Origin: Mucidula mucida
Taxonomy: Eukaryota > Basidiomycota > Agaricomycetes > Agaricales > Physalacriaceae
NCBI GenBank assembly: GCA_015501055.1
Contig: JADNYV010000087.1
Coordinates: 1 to 64,000, forward strand
Length of the DNA stretch: 64,000 nt
Direction: 5' to 3'
Part shown: positions 36,337 through 45,978 of the stretch, piece after piece
Layout: every line of letters begins with the position of its first letter
How positions within the stretch are numbered: position 1 is the first letter of the stretch
Made by a program: the position numbers and the translations under genes
Notes under the pieces: model-generated
What the model was told of the DNA's origin: nothing
What the model saw: the letters and a program-made list of their open reading frames with translations, nothing else
Database searches by the model: none

Positions 36337-37044
36337 TCACTCGACAAAAAACTCCCAAATTCTGCCTTCAAGTACTCCTGCGAAGCGCGTCTTTCCCGCT
36401 AGGAAATCAATACGCCTTACACCTCTTCTTAGCTCATCCTGTATAGCCATCTGCTGTCCTCTCCGCGCACACCGCTTTCTGTACGCGCCGACAACAGCAC
36501 ACTGCGCTTCCCATGACAACGTCTCGTATTCCTCCGCCGTCACCGGTATCTGCATTCCTTTGTAAATCCCGCAGCACATCCGCAATCGTTGCACAGAGTA
36601 CACGACAATGGCCATCGTCCAGCGAAAATAGCCAGCCTTGGTTGATATGCGTATATGGGATGGGGCAGAAGAGGAAACGCTCGAGACTGGGGAGAAAAGT
36701 ACATCCAGAGCATAGAATGACATGAGGGTGGAAGGAGGGTTTAGAAAGTCGTATGATATCAGTCGCGATGAGGAAGATGCGGCTGATAACAGTGGCGTAA
36801 TATATGTGGGCCCTGAGGGCTCGCGTATGTGTCTCCAGAAGTGCTCGTATTTCGCGAGAGACGGGCTCGGAATATAGCTGGGCTCCCCGACGCGTGATGA
36901 GCCTGGTGGTCTGCTGTTGTGTACGTGGCGCGGGTAGGGGCGTGAGTTCTCATTCAATGAGGTCGTCTCAGGTTTAATCGTCGGGAGCTGGAAGCGGACG
37001 CGTCGATTGATCTTGGTGCGCATGGCGCGGGAAGGCATTTGCAA
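36337..37044 (-). CDS. DUF6699 protein
   Basis: Single-exon frame of 235 residues. The last 100 residues follow the pattern of the fungal DUF6699 domain: HIRISTKAGYFRWTMAIVV, IYKGMQIPVTAEEYETL, GAYRKRCARR, and RRGVRRIDFLAGKTRFAG followed by a short hydrophobic ending. The N-terminal half is Pro/Ser/Arg-rich and probably disordered, which is usual for the family in Agaricomycetes. Function unknown. Starts at codon 1 or codon 4 (MPSRAMRTK) are equally possible. Confidence 0.72.
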   Translation of the reverse strand: MQMPSRAMRTKINRRVRFQLPTIKPETTSLNENSRPYPRHVHNSRPPGSSRVGEPSYIPSPSLAKYEHFWRHIREPSGPTYITPLLSAASSSSRLISYDFLNPPSTLMSFYALDVLFSPVSSVSSSAPSHIRISTKAGYFRWTMAIVVYSVQRLRMCCGIYKGMQIPVTAEEYETLSWEAQCAVVGAYRKRCARRGQQMAIQDELRRGVRRIDFLAGKTRFAGVLEGRIWEFFVE

Positions 37045-37659
37045 GAATCTGAAGATGGGGGAATGCCAATCCGCCGAAGGCCTTTATACCTGACTGTGGC
37101 GCAGATCATCGATACGGTAAACAAGGCGGTCGGTCTTTGAAAGTTATTGTCGACCGTCCAGACAACGGGACTGGTTACTAGCCTTGTAGTGGAAACGAAA
37201 CAAAAGCGGTGTTGTTCGCGAACAAGCCCGTGCGAAAGTAGAACAAAGTCCACACAAGAACCATCAAGACCCTATTGTTAGCTCACAGAATGACGGCATG
37301 AAAGAAAAGAACCTTCGAGAAGTCTGCAACTATACCTATTTAGAGAAAATACGCCACACATCGACTGACAGTAAACGACCTTTGTAGTAGAGCTATGCAG
37401 TGGCCCGATGGGTAGGAGATAGTGTATTGCCCAGTGACGGTGTGCCGAGCATTCATATGACAATATCGTAACTGCTGCAAGTGAAATGTCCAATATTCAG
37501 CGCACAGCGCAAAGGTTCAAAAACATGGTCCCCGTAAGCATACCATAAAACCAGGTGATATATAAGCACAACTACATGACACACAGCGAGTCTAACCCTC
37601 AAGTCCATATAACAGAACCTTCGGGAAACGAAAGCGATGAAACGACGAATATGAAAGCA
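37045..37659. other. Intergenic, no supported gene
   Basis: No motif-bearing frame. A plus-strand frame at 37555-37980 is the antisense shadow of the next gene. Confidence 0.4.
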
Positions 37660-38205
37660 CTATGTCGCGGTGCCAACAACCTCGGAGATGACAAAATCGC
37701 GCTTATCCTCCGGGAGATCGTCCCCACCCCAGAGCGTCTGCAGACTGAACCAGCTCTGCACCACGGGCTCACCGGGTTGAACGCCAAACTCCAGGAAGGG
37801 TCGGCGCGCCGCCAGGCGATGGGTAACGACGTGACACATCAGGATGAAGAGGATGAGGAACAGGATGATCGCAGTACGGGCTCGGAGCGATGGGGTGTAC
37901 GTGCGCATACGCTTGAGCAGCGTGGGCTTTGGCTCGGGGGCGAGAAATGCTATGGAATAGTCGGTAGGCGACCTAGGTGACGAGGGCGTAACGACGATAG
38001 CTGGCAGTGGGGATTTTTCGGTCAAGGTGGGTAGGGAGGAGAAGTCTGGAAACGGCATTAGATGGATAATCTAGGGCAAGGGACAGTGCAACTTACCTAG
38101 GGGAGCAGGTATCAACGTATAGTCGAGAGTGCGCAACGGGGGTAACCTGTGCTGGCGGAATCCTATGAAATGGTAAGTACTGTTGCAAACGCTCGAGAGA
38201 GCCAT
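37660..38205 (-). CDS. Small single-pass membrane protein, uncharacterised
   Basis: Two exons (38097-38205 and 37660-38045) joined by GTAAGT...TTCCAG, about 164 residues. The first exon begins MALSSVCNSTYHFIGF. The second has a Pro/Ser-rich segment, a basic stretch (KRMRTYTPSLRARTA) and one strong hydrophobic helix (IILFLILFILMCHVV). Positive residues before the helix suggest a cytoplasmic N-terminus. Family not recognised. Confidence 0.6.
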
Positions 38206-38731
38206 GAATACCAGGCCTAGACATGCTGAGAATCAAATATAAAGACGAGTAGTGGGGGAGACGACTCGTTCAAGGGTCCAAGGCTAACGAAAAGCTTCTA
38301 ACTCTCGAGATAAACCAACTAGGCGACTAGTTGGAGGCGGGTGGGTAGTAAAAAGAATGTGTTCACAAAGGAATGTGGGGTAAAAGTGCGAAACCAAGCA
38401 AGTCTGAGACTCAGCGCAAGAGGAAAGATGGAGGGGAGAACCTAAACTTATGCCTAGGCACGCCATCATGGCGCCGAAGTCGTTGCCACGCGACGCGGAC
38501 CTGTGAATAAGCGCCTCTGTGTCAGCCCGACAAGCTTGTGTTTCTCCAAATTCCGCACACTGACAGCTCTACAAGGATAACACATATCCCGCTTTGACGC
38601 ATAGGAGATGATAAAGACCGTGTTTTGCACCGATTAGAACCCGCAAAGGCCAACGCCTGACGGCCGTGGCAGATCTCTGCACGGAGGCCAGATACATACT
38701 CTTACTACCTGCATCTCAAAAATAAACTATT
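38206..38731. other. Intergenic left of the retrotransposon
   Basis: No supported gene. This stretch and 43591-44004 were contiguous before the copia insertion. Confidence 0.5.
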
Positions 38732-38736
38732 GTAGG
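38732..38736. repeat. Target site duplication, GTAGG (left)
   Basis: GTAGG directly precedes the 5' LTR and recurs at 43586-43590 directly after the 3' LTR. A 5 bp duplication is typical of Ty1/copia integration. Confidence 0.95.
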
Positions 38737-39036
38737 TGTCGAAGGAGCAGTCGTGGCTGTGCACGACGCGTCCCAATCCGGCATCTTCCGGAACCTTCGC
38801 GTGCATACTCGTTCACGCGGATTTGGGACGTTCGCTCGTCTGCTCACTCAGCATATGAGTCGAGTATTTATTCCAGTAGATAGTAGAACATTCTAGTACT
38901 CTACAATTTGTAGTATATATACGCGGCCTGCAAGGCCCTCAGAATAATCTAATTACTCTTACTTCTCCCTCATCCTCACATAGCTCGAGTCTCGCAGTTA
39001 GCCACTGCAACATCATATTCCCCATATTTTACAACA
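38737..39036 (+). repeat. 5' LTR
   Basis: 300 bp, begins TGTCGAAGG and ends TTACAACA (TG...CA). By reading, identical to the 3' LTR. Confidence 0.97.
38914..38921 (+). promoter_or_regulatory. LTR TATA box
   Basis: TATATATA in the right half of the LTR, placed as expected for the U3 promoter. The same box occurs in the 3' LTR. Confidence 0.7.
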
Positions 39037-39048
39037 GGTTATGGGCCC
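39037..39048 (+). other. Primer binding site, internal tRNA-iMet type
   Basis: GGTTATGGGCCC immediately follows the 5' LTR. It is complementary to the anticodon stem-loop region of initiator tRNA-Met (GGGCCCAUAACC) rather than to a tRNA 3' CCA end. This is the arrangement known from Drosophila copia, where a half-tRNA primes minus-strand DNA. Confidence 0.75.
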
Positions 39049-39111
39049 CGGCCTTAACTAAACTATACCGAGACCCACTATACAACTCACCTCACCAAAT
39101 CACACACCATA

Positions 39112-39897
39112 ATGTCCGACTCTCTCCCCTCATCGCTCTTCCGTATCGAGCTCCTCCAAGAGCACAACTGGGTTCCGTACAAGCGTTGCGTCACCGCAAT
39201 CTTACGAGAACGAGGTCTCTTGAAGTACGCCGAAGGCACGACCAAAATCCCTGTGCCGGCAGATGCTAATAATATCACTACGGAGGAAGCAACCAAGATC
39301 AGGAAATGGGAAGAGGAAGACGGACGAGCGCAGACACAAATCGAGCTCACCTTGAGTGACTCGCAGATGATACATATCGCGGGAGCCAAGACAGCAGCCG
39401 AAATGTGGTCGCAGCTGAAGTTAGTAAAGGAAGCTAGAGGAAAATTAGGGATACTATCGCTCCGCCGCCGTCTCTACCGCACCGTCGCCGACGAATCCAC
39501 AGATATCACCGAACACACCACAGAAATGCGCCGCGTCCAGGAAGAACTCGGCATCTTGGGAAGTGTCGTCACCGACGAAGATTTCCTAATGCTACTCATC
39601 AGTTCATTGCCTGAGTCCTGGGACCAATTCACATCAGCGTACCTTGGTGCTACCGGAAATAACCCCACCGTTACCTCCCACGAGTTCATCTCCATCATTC
39701 AGGAAGAGAACCGACGCCGAAAGGAGAAGTCTGGTGAGGGCGAATCAGCCATGTACGCGCGAAGCGGAAGACAGACAGGCAGAAACTGGAATGGCAGAGA
39801 CTCCATGTCAGGGAGAGTATCCGACAATGTCAAGTGCTTTAACTGCCACAAACAAGGCCACACCAAGAACCAATGTTGGTCAAAGGGTGGCGGCTAG
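39112..39897 (+). CDS. gag: Copia Gag
   Basis: 261 residues forming the capsid/nucleocapsid protein of the virus-like particle. The capsid-like part contains the UBN2-type pattern (AAEMWSQLKLVKEARGK, LGILSLRRRLYRT, ITEHTTEMRRVQEEL, LISSLPESWDQFTSAYLG). The C-terminus has one CCHC zinc knuckle, CFNCHKQGHTKNQC, that binds genomic RNA. The frame ends at UAG 39895-39897. The same frame then stays open to 43278, so Gag and Pol form a single frame split by one amber codon. Confidence 0.93.
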   Translation: MSDSLPSSLFRIELLQEHNWVPYKRCVTAILRERGLLKYAEGTTKIPVPADANNITTEEATKIRKWEEEDGRAQTQIELTLSDSQMIHIAGAKTAAEMWSQLKLVKEARGKLGILSLRRRLYRTVADESTDITEHTTEMRRVQEELGILGSVVTDEDFLMLLISSLPESWDQFTSAYLGATGNNPTVTSHEFISIIQEENRRRKEKSGEGESAMYARSGRQTGRNWNGRDSMSGRVSDNVKCFNCHKQGHTKNQCWSKGGG

Positions 39898-42800
39898 GAA
39901 GGAAAAGGCCCGGGCAGGAACAAAAGGAAGAAGGAGAGATCTAACCAGGCCCAGTCAGGGAATGCCCACGACGATGTAGTCGAGACGTCTTACCACGTAG
40001 CGGAGACGAAACCGCAATTCGATAACCACTTTGCCCGTTACACTTGGCTCTCAGACTCAGGCACAACGTCACATATCTCCAATGACCGCGCTACCTTTGT
40101 CGACTTTCGGCCGCTCGAGGCAACCTCCATCAATGGCATTGGAAACATTGCAATCAAAGCTGTGGGCAGAGGAACAGTCCTGTTAGACTGCAAAGTCAAT
40201 GGGCAAACTATCACTCACAAGCTCAAAGACACATTATTTGCCCCGAATGCCGCCAACAACCTCATCTCCATCAGCAGACTAGATGACGCTGGGATGGAAG
40301 CCTCATTTAAAGGAGGTCAGGTGCGATTCCTCCGCAGAGACGGGAAAGTCCTAGCGGAAGGACAGAAGACGCGCCGACTGTACCTTATGAAGGCATGTGC
40401 ACGCGTTGTAGCACCCGAGCAGTCAAATGTTGCCAAAACGAGCAACGAAGACACATGGGATGCATGGCATCGAAAGATGGGACACCTAGGAAAGGCAGGG
40501 TTAGAAAGACTGAAAAGGGAAGGACTCGTTGAAGGACTTACCATATCGGACGACTCGCCGCCACTCAGCCAATGCGAAGCCTGTATCCAGGCAAAGATGA
40601 CACTCTGCCCATTCCCGCAGGAAGCGAAAAACCGACGCGAACAGCCAGGAGAATTGACCCATGGCGATATTTGGGGTCCGGCCCGCGTCGAGTCCCTGCA
40701 GAAGTCGAAATACTCCATCACGTTCACCGACGACGCGACACGCCGCTGCAGACCTGAGTTTCTAAAACAGAAGTCAGAGTCATTTCGAAAAATGAAGGAA
40801 TACATTACCTTCATCAAGCAGCAGGATGGAGTCAAACCCAAAGTCATTCGGGTAGACAACGCTAAAGAACTGACAGGCGGAGAGGTCAAAGCATGGTTGA
40901 AGAAGGAAGGAATTCACTTACAGACACCGGCACCGTATGCCCACTCATCAAACGGGGTAGCTGAACGATTTAATCGCACCCTAGTTGAACTTGCCCGCGC
41001 AATGCTTATCGCGCGAGGCCTTCCATCGTTCCTGTGGGAATGTGCAGTTGAGTATGCGGCATATATCCGCAATCGCGCACCAACACGCGCGCTCGAAGGA
41101 AAGATGCCGGAAGAAGCTTGGACAGGCAAGAAGCCGGACGTTTCACATCTCCGGGAGTTTGGGTGTCCAGTCTGGGTGAAAAGAGAAGGAAAGAACTTGT
41201 CAAAACTGGGCGGTAACTCGAGCAAGGCAACAAAACATACCTTTGTTGGGTTTTCAGACGACCCCGTAGTCATAAAATACTACGATGCTGGCCTGCGATC
41301 CATCCGGGAATCACGGAACTATGAGTTCGTGCAGCCGGCACCAGCAGTTGACGTTGAAAACATTGACAATGTGCGGCTCGAGGGGGAGACAGGAGGTGCT
41401 AGCGACCCGCAATTGCCAGAAAAGTCTGAGCAGGATACGGATCAGCAGAAGAAAGAGGCACCAACAGCAGTTAACCCACCTATTACGCCGTTGACAATCC
41501 CCACGCCATCACAGATCCCAAAACCACCTTCAGGACCCATCCGGCGATCTAGTCGCACCACAACGGGCCACAACTATGCAAAACTCAACAATCCTAATGC
41601 CCGGATACCGTCCACATCACGTATTCCGCGACCGACTCCATCAGAACCACCAGCTGAGTCAGCGAACATCGCCATCATCCAGAGCTATCTTGCCGGCGAT
41701 GGTGAGCACATGAATCGTAATGACTTCCCGCGAAGCCTAGCAGAGGCACAAGCCTCGCCCGAATGGCCTGAGTGGAAGAAGGCCATGGATGAGGAAATGG
41801 GAATGATTCAAGAAATGGGCACTTACAAGCTCGAGGATCTCCCAGAGGGACGCGAAACCGTAGGCTGCAGATGGACATACTTGAAGAAGTACGACGAACA
41901 TGGGAATGTGTCGCGCTATAAAGCCCGCCTCGTAGCACAAGGCTACTCGCAAATCCCTGGAGTCGATTTCACTGAAACGTTTGCACCAGTTGTTCGTCTC
42001 GAATCAGTCCGCGCCGCGCTAGGCATAGCCGCCATCAATGACCTCGAAATTGGCCAGATGGACATTAAAGGAGCTTACCTCAATGGCGAGCTCGAAGAAG
42101 AGATATACATGCGCCAGCCGCCAGGATACGACGACGGATCAGGCCGTGTCTGCAGACTGTACAAGACCCTGTATGGGTTAAAGCAGTCAGGACGCGAGTG
42201 GAATCGAGAGTTCGATAGGAAACTTACATCCATTGGGTTCTCAAAGCTGGAAGTTGATCACTGCGTGTACAAACACATCCGAGACGGCAGGACTGTGTTC
42301 CTGACAGTCTGGGTTGACGACTTGTTAATATTTGCTGAAGCAGTCAAAGATCTGGAGGAAGTAAAGAGGGAGTTAGCAGGGTTATTTGATGTCAAGGACA
42401 TGGGAGAGCCAAAGAAGATCATTGGCATCGAAATCGAGAGGGACCGTGATAACGGCACTGTCTCGTTATCCCAGCAACAATACATCGACGGAATACTCAC
42501 TAGGTTCGGCCTACACAACGCGTCGCCCGTCACCACTCCACTCGACCACAACATCATCCTACACAAACGACCGGCCGACGAGCAAGTCGAGCCCACTATC
42601 CAAGGCGGATATCAGTCCGCGATCGGCTCCTTGATGTATGCCGCGATTTGTACGCGCCCCGACATCGCGTATGCTGTACAGACACTGAGCCAGCACTCGA
42701 ACAACCCTGGACCCGAACATTGGACAGCTGTAAAGCGAGTGTTCAGGTACCTATCTGGCACAAAGAACCATAAACTCACCTTCCGAGCAAACGATGAACG

Positions 42801-43278
42801 AGAGGTCATCAGCGCTGGATACAGCGATGCAGACTACGCATCAAATCCAGATGACCGGAAATCCATATCCGGATACGCATTCCTACTCGGAGGAGCAGCA
42901 TTCGCGTGGAGCTCAAAAAAGCAATCCACCACCGCGCTATCATCCACAGAGGCAGAGTACACGGCTTTAGCCCATTCCACACGCCAGGCCATCTGGAACA
43001 GAAACCTCTTAGAAGGCCTAGGCTATCCACAAGAAGAACCCACCTTGGTCTTCGAGGACAACCAATCCACCATCGCCATCGCGCACGACCCGCAATATCA
43101 CGCCCGGTCAAAACACTTTGACGTCCAGAACCATTTTGTCCGCGAAAAAGTGGAGCATGGGATTATCGAGTTGGCATATTGTCCTACGGATGAGATGGTG
43201 GCCGACATATTCACGAAGGCACTGCCACGGCCCAAGCACGAGAAGTTTGTCCGAGAACTTGGACTGATGCCGGCTTGA
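39898..43278 (+). CDS. pol: Copia Pol (protease-integrase-RT-RNase H)
   Basis: Open in the gag frame from the codon after UAG to 43278. The protease active site DSGTTSHIS (about 40050) lies upstream of the first usable methionine at 40162, so independent initiation would lose it. The integrase zinc finger is WHRKMGH...CEACIQAK, and the integrase core has FTDDATR, VIRVDNAKE and NGVAERFNR. The reverse transcriptase has MDIKGAYLNGELEEEIYM, the catalytic VWVDDLLIF (WVDD in place of the usual YVDD) and LYKTLYGLKQSGREW. RNase H carries GYSDADYASNPDDRKSISG, SSTEAEYTAL and a DIFTKALP ending. No other stop or frameshift is seen. Confidence 0.95.
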   Translation, partial: EGKGPGRNKRKKERSNQAQSGNAHDDVVETSYHVAETKPQFDNHFARYTWLSDSGTTSHISNDRATFVDFRPLEATSINGIGNIAIKAVGRGTVLLDCKVNGQTITHKLKDTLFAPNAANNLISISRLDDAGMEASFKGGQVRFLRRDGKVLAEGQKTRRLYLMKACARVVAPEQSNVAKTSNEDTWDAWHRKMGHLGKAGLERLKREGLVEGLTISDDSPPLSQCEACIQAKMTLCPFPQEAKNRREQPGELTHGDIWGPARVESLQKSKYSITFTDDATRRCRPEFLKQKSESFRKMKEYITFIKQQDGVKPKVIRVDNAKELTGGEVKAWLKKEGIHLQTPAPYAHSSNGVAERFNRTLVELARAMLIARGLPSFLWECAVEYAAYIRNRAPTRALEGKMPEEAWTGKKPDVSHLREFGCPVWVKREGKNLSKLGGNSSKATKHTFVGFSDDPVVIKYYDAGLRSIRESRNYEFVQPAPAVDVENIDNVRLEGETGGASDPQLPEKSEQDTDQQKKEAPTAVNPPITPLTIPTPSQIPKPPSGPIRRSSRTTTGHNYAKLNNPNARIPSTSRIPRPTPSEPPAESANIAIIQSYLAGDGEHMNRNDFPRSLAEAQASPEWPEWKKAMDEEMGMIQEMGTYKLEDLPEGRETVGCRWTYLKKYDEHGNVSRYKARLVAQGYSQIPGVDFTETFAPVVRLESVRAALGIAAINDLEIGQMDIKGAYLNGELEEEIYMRQPPGYDDGSGRVCRLYKTLYGLKQSGREWNREFDRKLTSIGFSKLEVDHCVYKHIRDGRTVFLTVWVDDLLIFAEAVKDLEEVKRELAGLFDVKDMGEPKKIIGIEIERDRDNGTVSLSQQQYIDGILTRFGLHNASPVTTPLDHNIILHKRPADEQVEPTIQGGYQSAIGSLMYAAICTRPDIAYAVQTLSQHSNNPGPEHWTAVKRVFRYLSGTKNHKLTFRANDEREVISAGYSDADYASNPDDRKSISGYAFLLGGAAFAWSSKKQSTTALSSTEAEYTALAHSTRQAIWNRNLLEGLGYPQEEPTLVFEDNQSTIAIAHDPQYHARSKHFDVQNHFVREKVEHGIIELAYCPTDEMVADIFTKALPRPKHEKFVRELGLMPA

Positions 43279-43285
43279 GGGGGAG
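43277..43285 (+). other. Polypurine tract
   Basis: GAGGGGGAG directly before the 3' LTR, the plus-strand DNA primer. It overlaps the pol stop codon. Confidence 0.85.
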
Positions 43286-43585
43286 TGTCGAAGGAGCAGT
43301 CGTGGCTGTGCACGACGCGTCCCAATCCGGCATCTTCCGGAACCTTCGCGTGCATACTCGTTCACGCGGATTTGGGACGTTCGCTCGTCTGCTCACTCAG
43401 CATATGAGTCGAGTATTTATTCCAGTAGATAGTAGAACATTCTAGTACTCTACAATTTGTAGTATATATACGCGGCCTGCAAGGCCCTCAGAATAATCTA
43501 ATTACTCTTACTTCTCCCTCATCCTCACATAGCTCGAGTCTCGCAGTTAGCCACTGCAACATCATATTCCCCATATTTTACAACA
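43286..43585 (+). repeat. 3' LTR
   Basis: 300 bp copy of the 5' LTR, no difference seen, followed by GTAGG at 43586-43590. Confidence 0.97.
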
Positions 43586-43590
43586 GTAGG

Positions 43591-44004
43591 GAATCCTTCA
43601 AGGAAGCAGACGTGGCAGAACGCAAGCATGTAACATCATACAGACGTCGGGAAAAGGTGAGAGTATGACTCTAGGAGGATCTCGGGTCCTAATCTCTATG
43701 AGATGGGACTTGGGCGTACGCAATAGAAGGCGAGGCTTTGTCTCTGATCCATGCTCTAGCTACAGTATGAATCGTGAGGGATGTCCTAGGTCGTTGGTTT
43801 CAATTCATGAGATAGGACGCTGAAAGTTGACAACCTTCTTTTATACAGGATAAGATGAAGGACGCGTAGTGGCTGGAAGGAAGCGTGTACGGCACCACGT
43901 GAGCACAAGTCATCTACTTATCTTAGATTAGGCCCTCTGATTCGAACCATCAACTCTATACAGCAGCTTTACTAATCTATCGCACTTGCGGGTCATCTCT
44001 CTTG
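43591..44004. other. Intergenic right of the retrotransposon
   Basis: No gene supported; promoter side of the DUF3445 gene. Confidence 0.45.
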
Positions 44005-45692
44005 ATGCTCGCGTCACACTTCGACTCAACCCTTGGTCTTGCTTGTGCTTCGATCGTACTCATCACATTCTACTTGATCAAACGGTGCAGAGCGAGATCT
44101 CCCACGCTTGCGAATGTTGAACGTTCTCAAGCTGGAGGTCAGTCCGTAGTATTTGACAGAAACCCCTTCTCCTGAAACTCAGAAGACTGGACTCCGCAGG
44201 AATTCACCTACCCAGCCTTTGATACATGCCCGGTAGATCTCTCAGATATTCATCCAGTACCGTATCGACCTTTCCGATGGGGACAATACCAGTAAGCTTG
44301 TTTTCCCTCTCTCCATGGCCGTGTCTGATATTCAGTGTGACAATGGGCATACGCTCCATGCCATGGGACAGTTGGATAGAGGTAATGATTGCTGAATTAT
44401 GACGCTGACAACACCACTCAAAAGCTAGATAGATTGACAATCAGTTTCTCCGATACCACAGAATTCGGGAGCACCGAATCAGAACGCGAGGCAAGGACGT
44501 CGTTCGCATGCTCCCCGACAACCCGCCTCTTGTGAACTCTGCTTATCATGGTGGTATGTGCGATGCGTTGACCACCTTTCTGCTGCATTAGACTCATCTT
44601 TTCGTATATAGCAATAGAACTGGTCCATGAATTGTCGGAATTTCTGCACAAGCGATACCCATCAGTGTACTGCGTCACTCGTGATTCCGAGTTGAACATC
44701 GAGAAGATTACCATTCTGCCGCTTGCCGCGACGTTTAATTTGCCGCCACCTCTCAGGCAAAATGCTAAGGCGCCTACGAAACTACGCGCAGTGGAACACT
44801 GGGAAGCCGAGTCGGCTATGAAGATGGCTGCCATGCTGTACGTTTCTTTGTGACTTTTGCCGCGTCGCGTAATTGGTTTTTCAGAACTCAAGAAGATATA
44901 GCGCTGATGGTCGAAGGTGTGCCGCTTCTTCCTCCTCTAAATAGTAGTTCATTCAAACAATGTCACTTCAGGTAGAGATGGGTTGTATTATTTTCAAGGC
45001 GGCGCAATTTGCATACCAGGTAATGATAATAGACGTTTTCCTTGCCGTATTCAATATAGTCCTCAACCCCAGGTTCTTGGAGGCTAGCAGACAAGATCGG
45101 TCTTTCTTTGGAAGCGATTCACGACACTGGCGGTGTGCCCCAATGCAAGTCCTCCTCTTCTCTCACTGATCCACGTCCACCAATTCAAAACTAAATAGAC
45201 CGCGAAAAGCTGCACGTCGGGATGACCCGTTTCTTCCGGCGCCTAGCAGTGGATAAGCCTGTCATCCGGAACAACTACTCTATACAAGTTGTCCCCGCAT
45301 TGAACCAGGATAGCATCGATCCTGAAGAGCTCGCATGGTCTACGACATCCAACGGCCCAGAACTGACCTTCGACGACAATCGGGCGCACCCGCCAGAGCC
45401 ACCTGTAGTCAAACCGGAGAACCTCAGGCTGCGGAGTGAGCGGCAGACGCTGCGACGGTTGCCACTTTCTGGTGTGGTAGTATTTGGAATACGCACGTAC
45501 GTGTTCAATGTGCAGGAGTTGGCAAGCGAGCCTGGAGTGGCCGCGAGGCTGGCGAGTGCGGTGCGGAGCTGGCCCGAGGATGTGCAGGAGTATAAGGGAA
45601 AGAGACTATATGCAGATGTTTTGTTGGAGTATTTGGATAAGAGGGCGGACGAGCAGTGTGAAGTCGAAGTGAAGAGTGAATATCCGTTTTGA
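44005..45692 (+). CDS. DUF3445 (HRQ-family) protein, membrane-anchored
   Basis: Multi-exon gene starting MLASHFDSTLG at 44005, with an N-terminal membrane helix (LACASIVLITFYLI). The rest follows the DUF3445 pattern: PYRPFRWGQYQ, VTMGIRSMPWDSWIEVD, YHRIRSTRIRTRG, ELVHELSEFLHKRYPSV, QEDIALMVEG, DGLYYFQGGAICIPGSWRL, DKIGLSLEAIHDTGGVPQY, MTRFFRRLAVDKPVIRNNY and RSERQTLRRLPLSGVVVFGI, ending at 45692. The bacterial relative is a heme-dependent oxidative N-demethylase; whether the fungal members share the chemistry is unknown. The intron 45145-45198 has a GC donor (CAAT|GCAAGT...ATAG|AC), needed to keep QYREKLHVG in frame. Confidence 0.82.
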
Positions 45693-45978
45693 CGGAGTAC
45701 TCTTTCGTTGACATAGTGGTTCATCTTTACAATCACTTTTTGGCGGAGGTTGAAGCAGTCCACTGCAGGCGATAATATAACGAGTCGACCAGGACCAGAA
45801 CAGACAAAGAACAGATAATCTTGTGCAATAACTTAACTTGAATTGATGTCAATTATGGCTATGATAACTGTTGGGAAGTCACAATAACTGCAAGAAAACA
45901 ATAGCATTACGGATATAGCGACTCATTATGTATAGGGATATATGTCCAAAGGACAAGGAAGTAAAGCCTTCCGTCTAC

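Larger units (their letters stand above)
38737..43585 (+). mobile_element. Ty1/copia LTR retrotransposon, full length
   Basis: The element is 4849 bp with two 300 bp LTRs, a primer binding site, gag, pol in copia order (protease, integrase, reverse transcriptase, RNase H) and a polypurine tract. Its LTRs look identical base for base and it is flanked by GTAGG duplications, so insertion is recent. All catalytic motifs are present. The only visible defect, or device, is one in-frame UAG between gag and pol. Confidence 0.97.

Noticed and set aside
38206..38736. A gene disrupted by the copia insertion
   Set aside because: Joining the two flanks at GTAGG gives no extended frame, so the insertion seems to be intergenic.
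41675..43396. Minus-strand frames inside the copia pol and 3' LTR
   Set aside because: Shadows of the retrotransposon coding strand.
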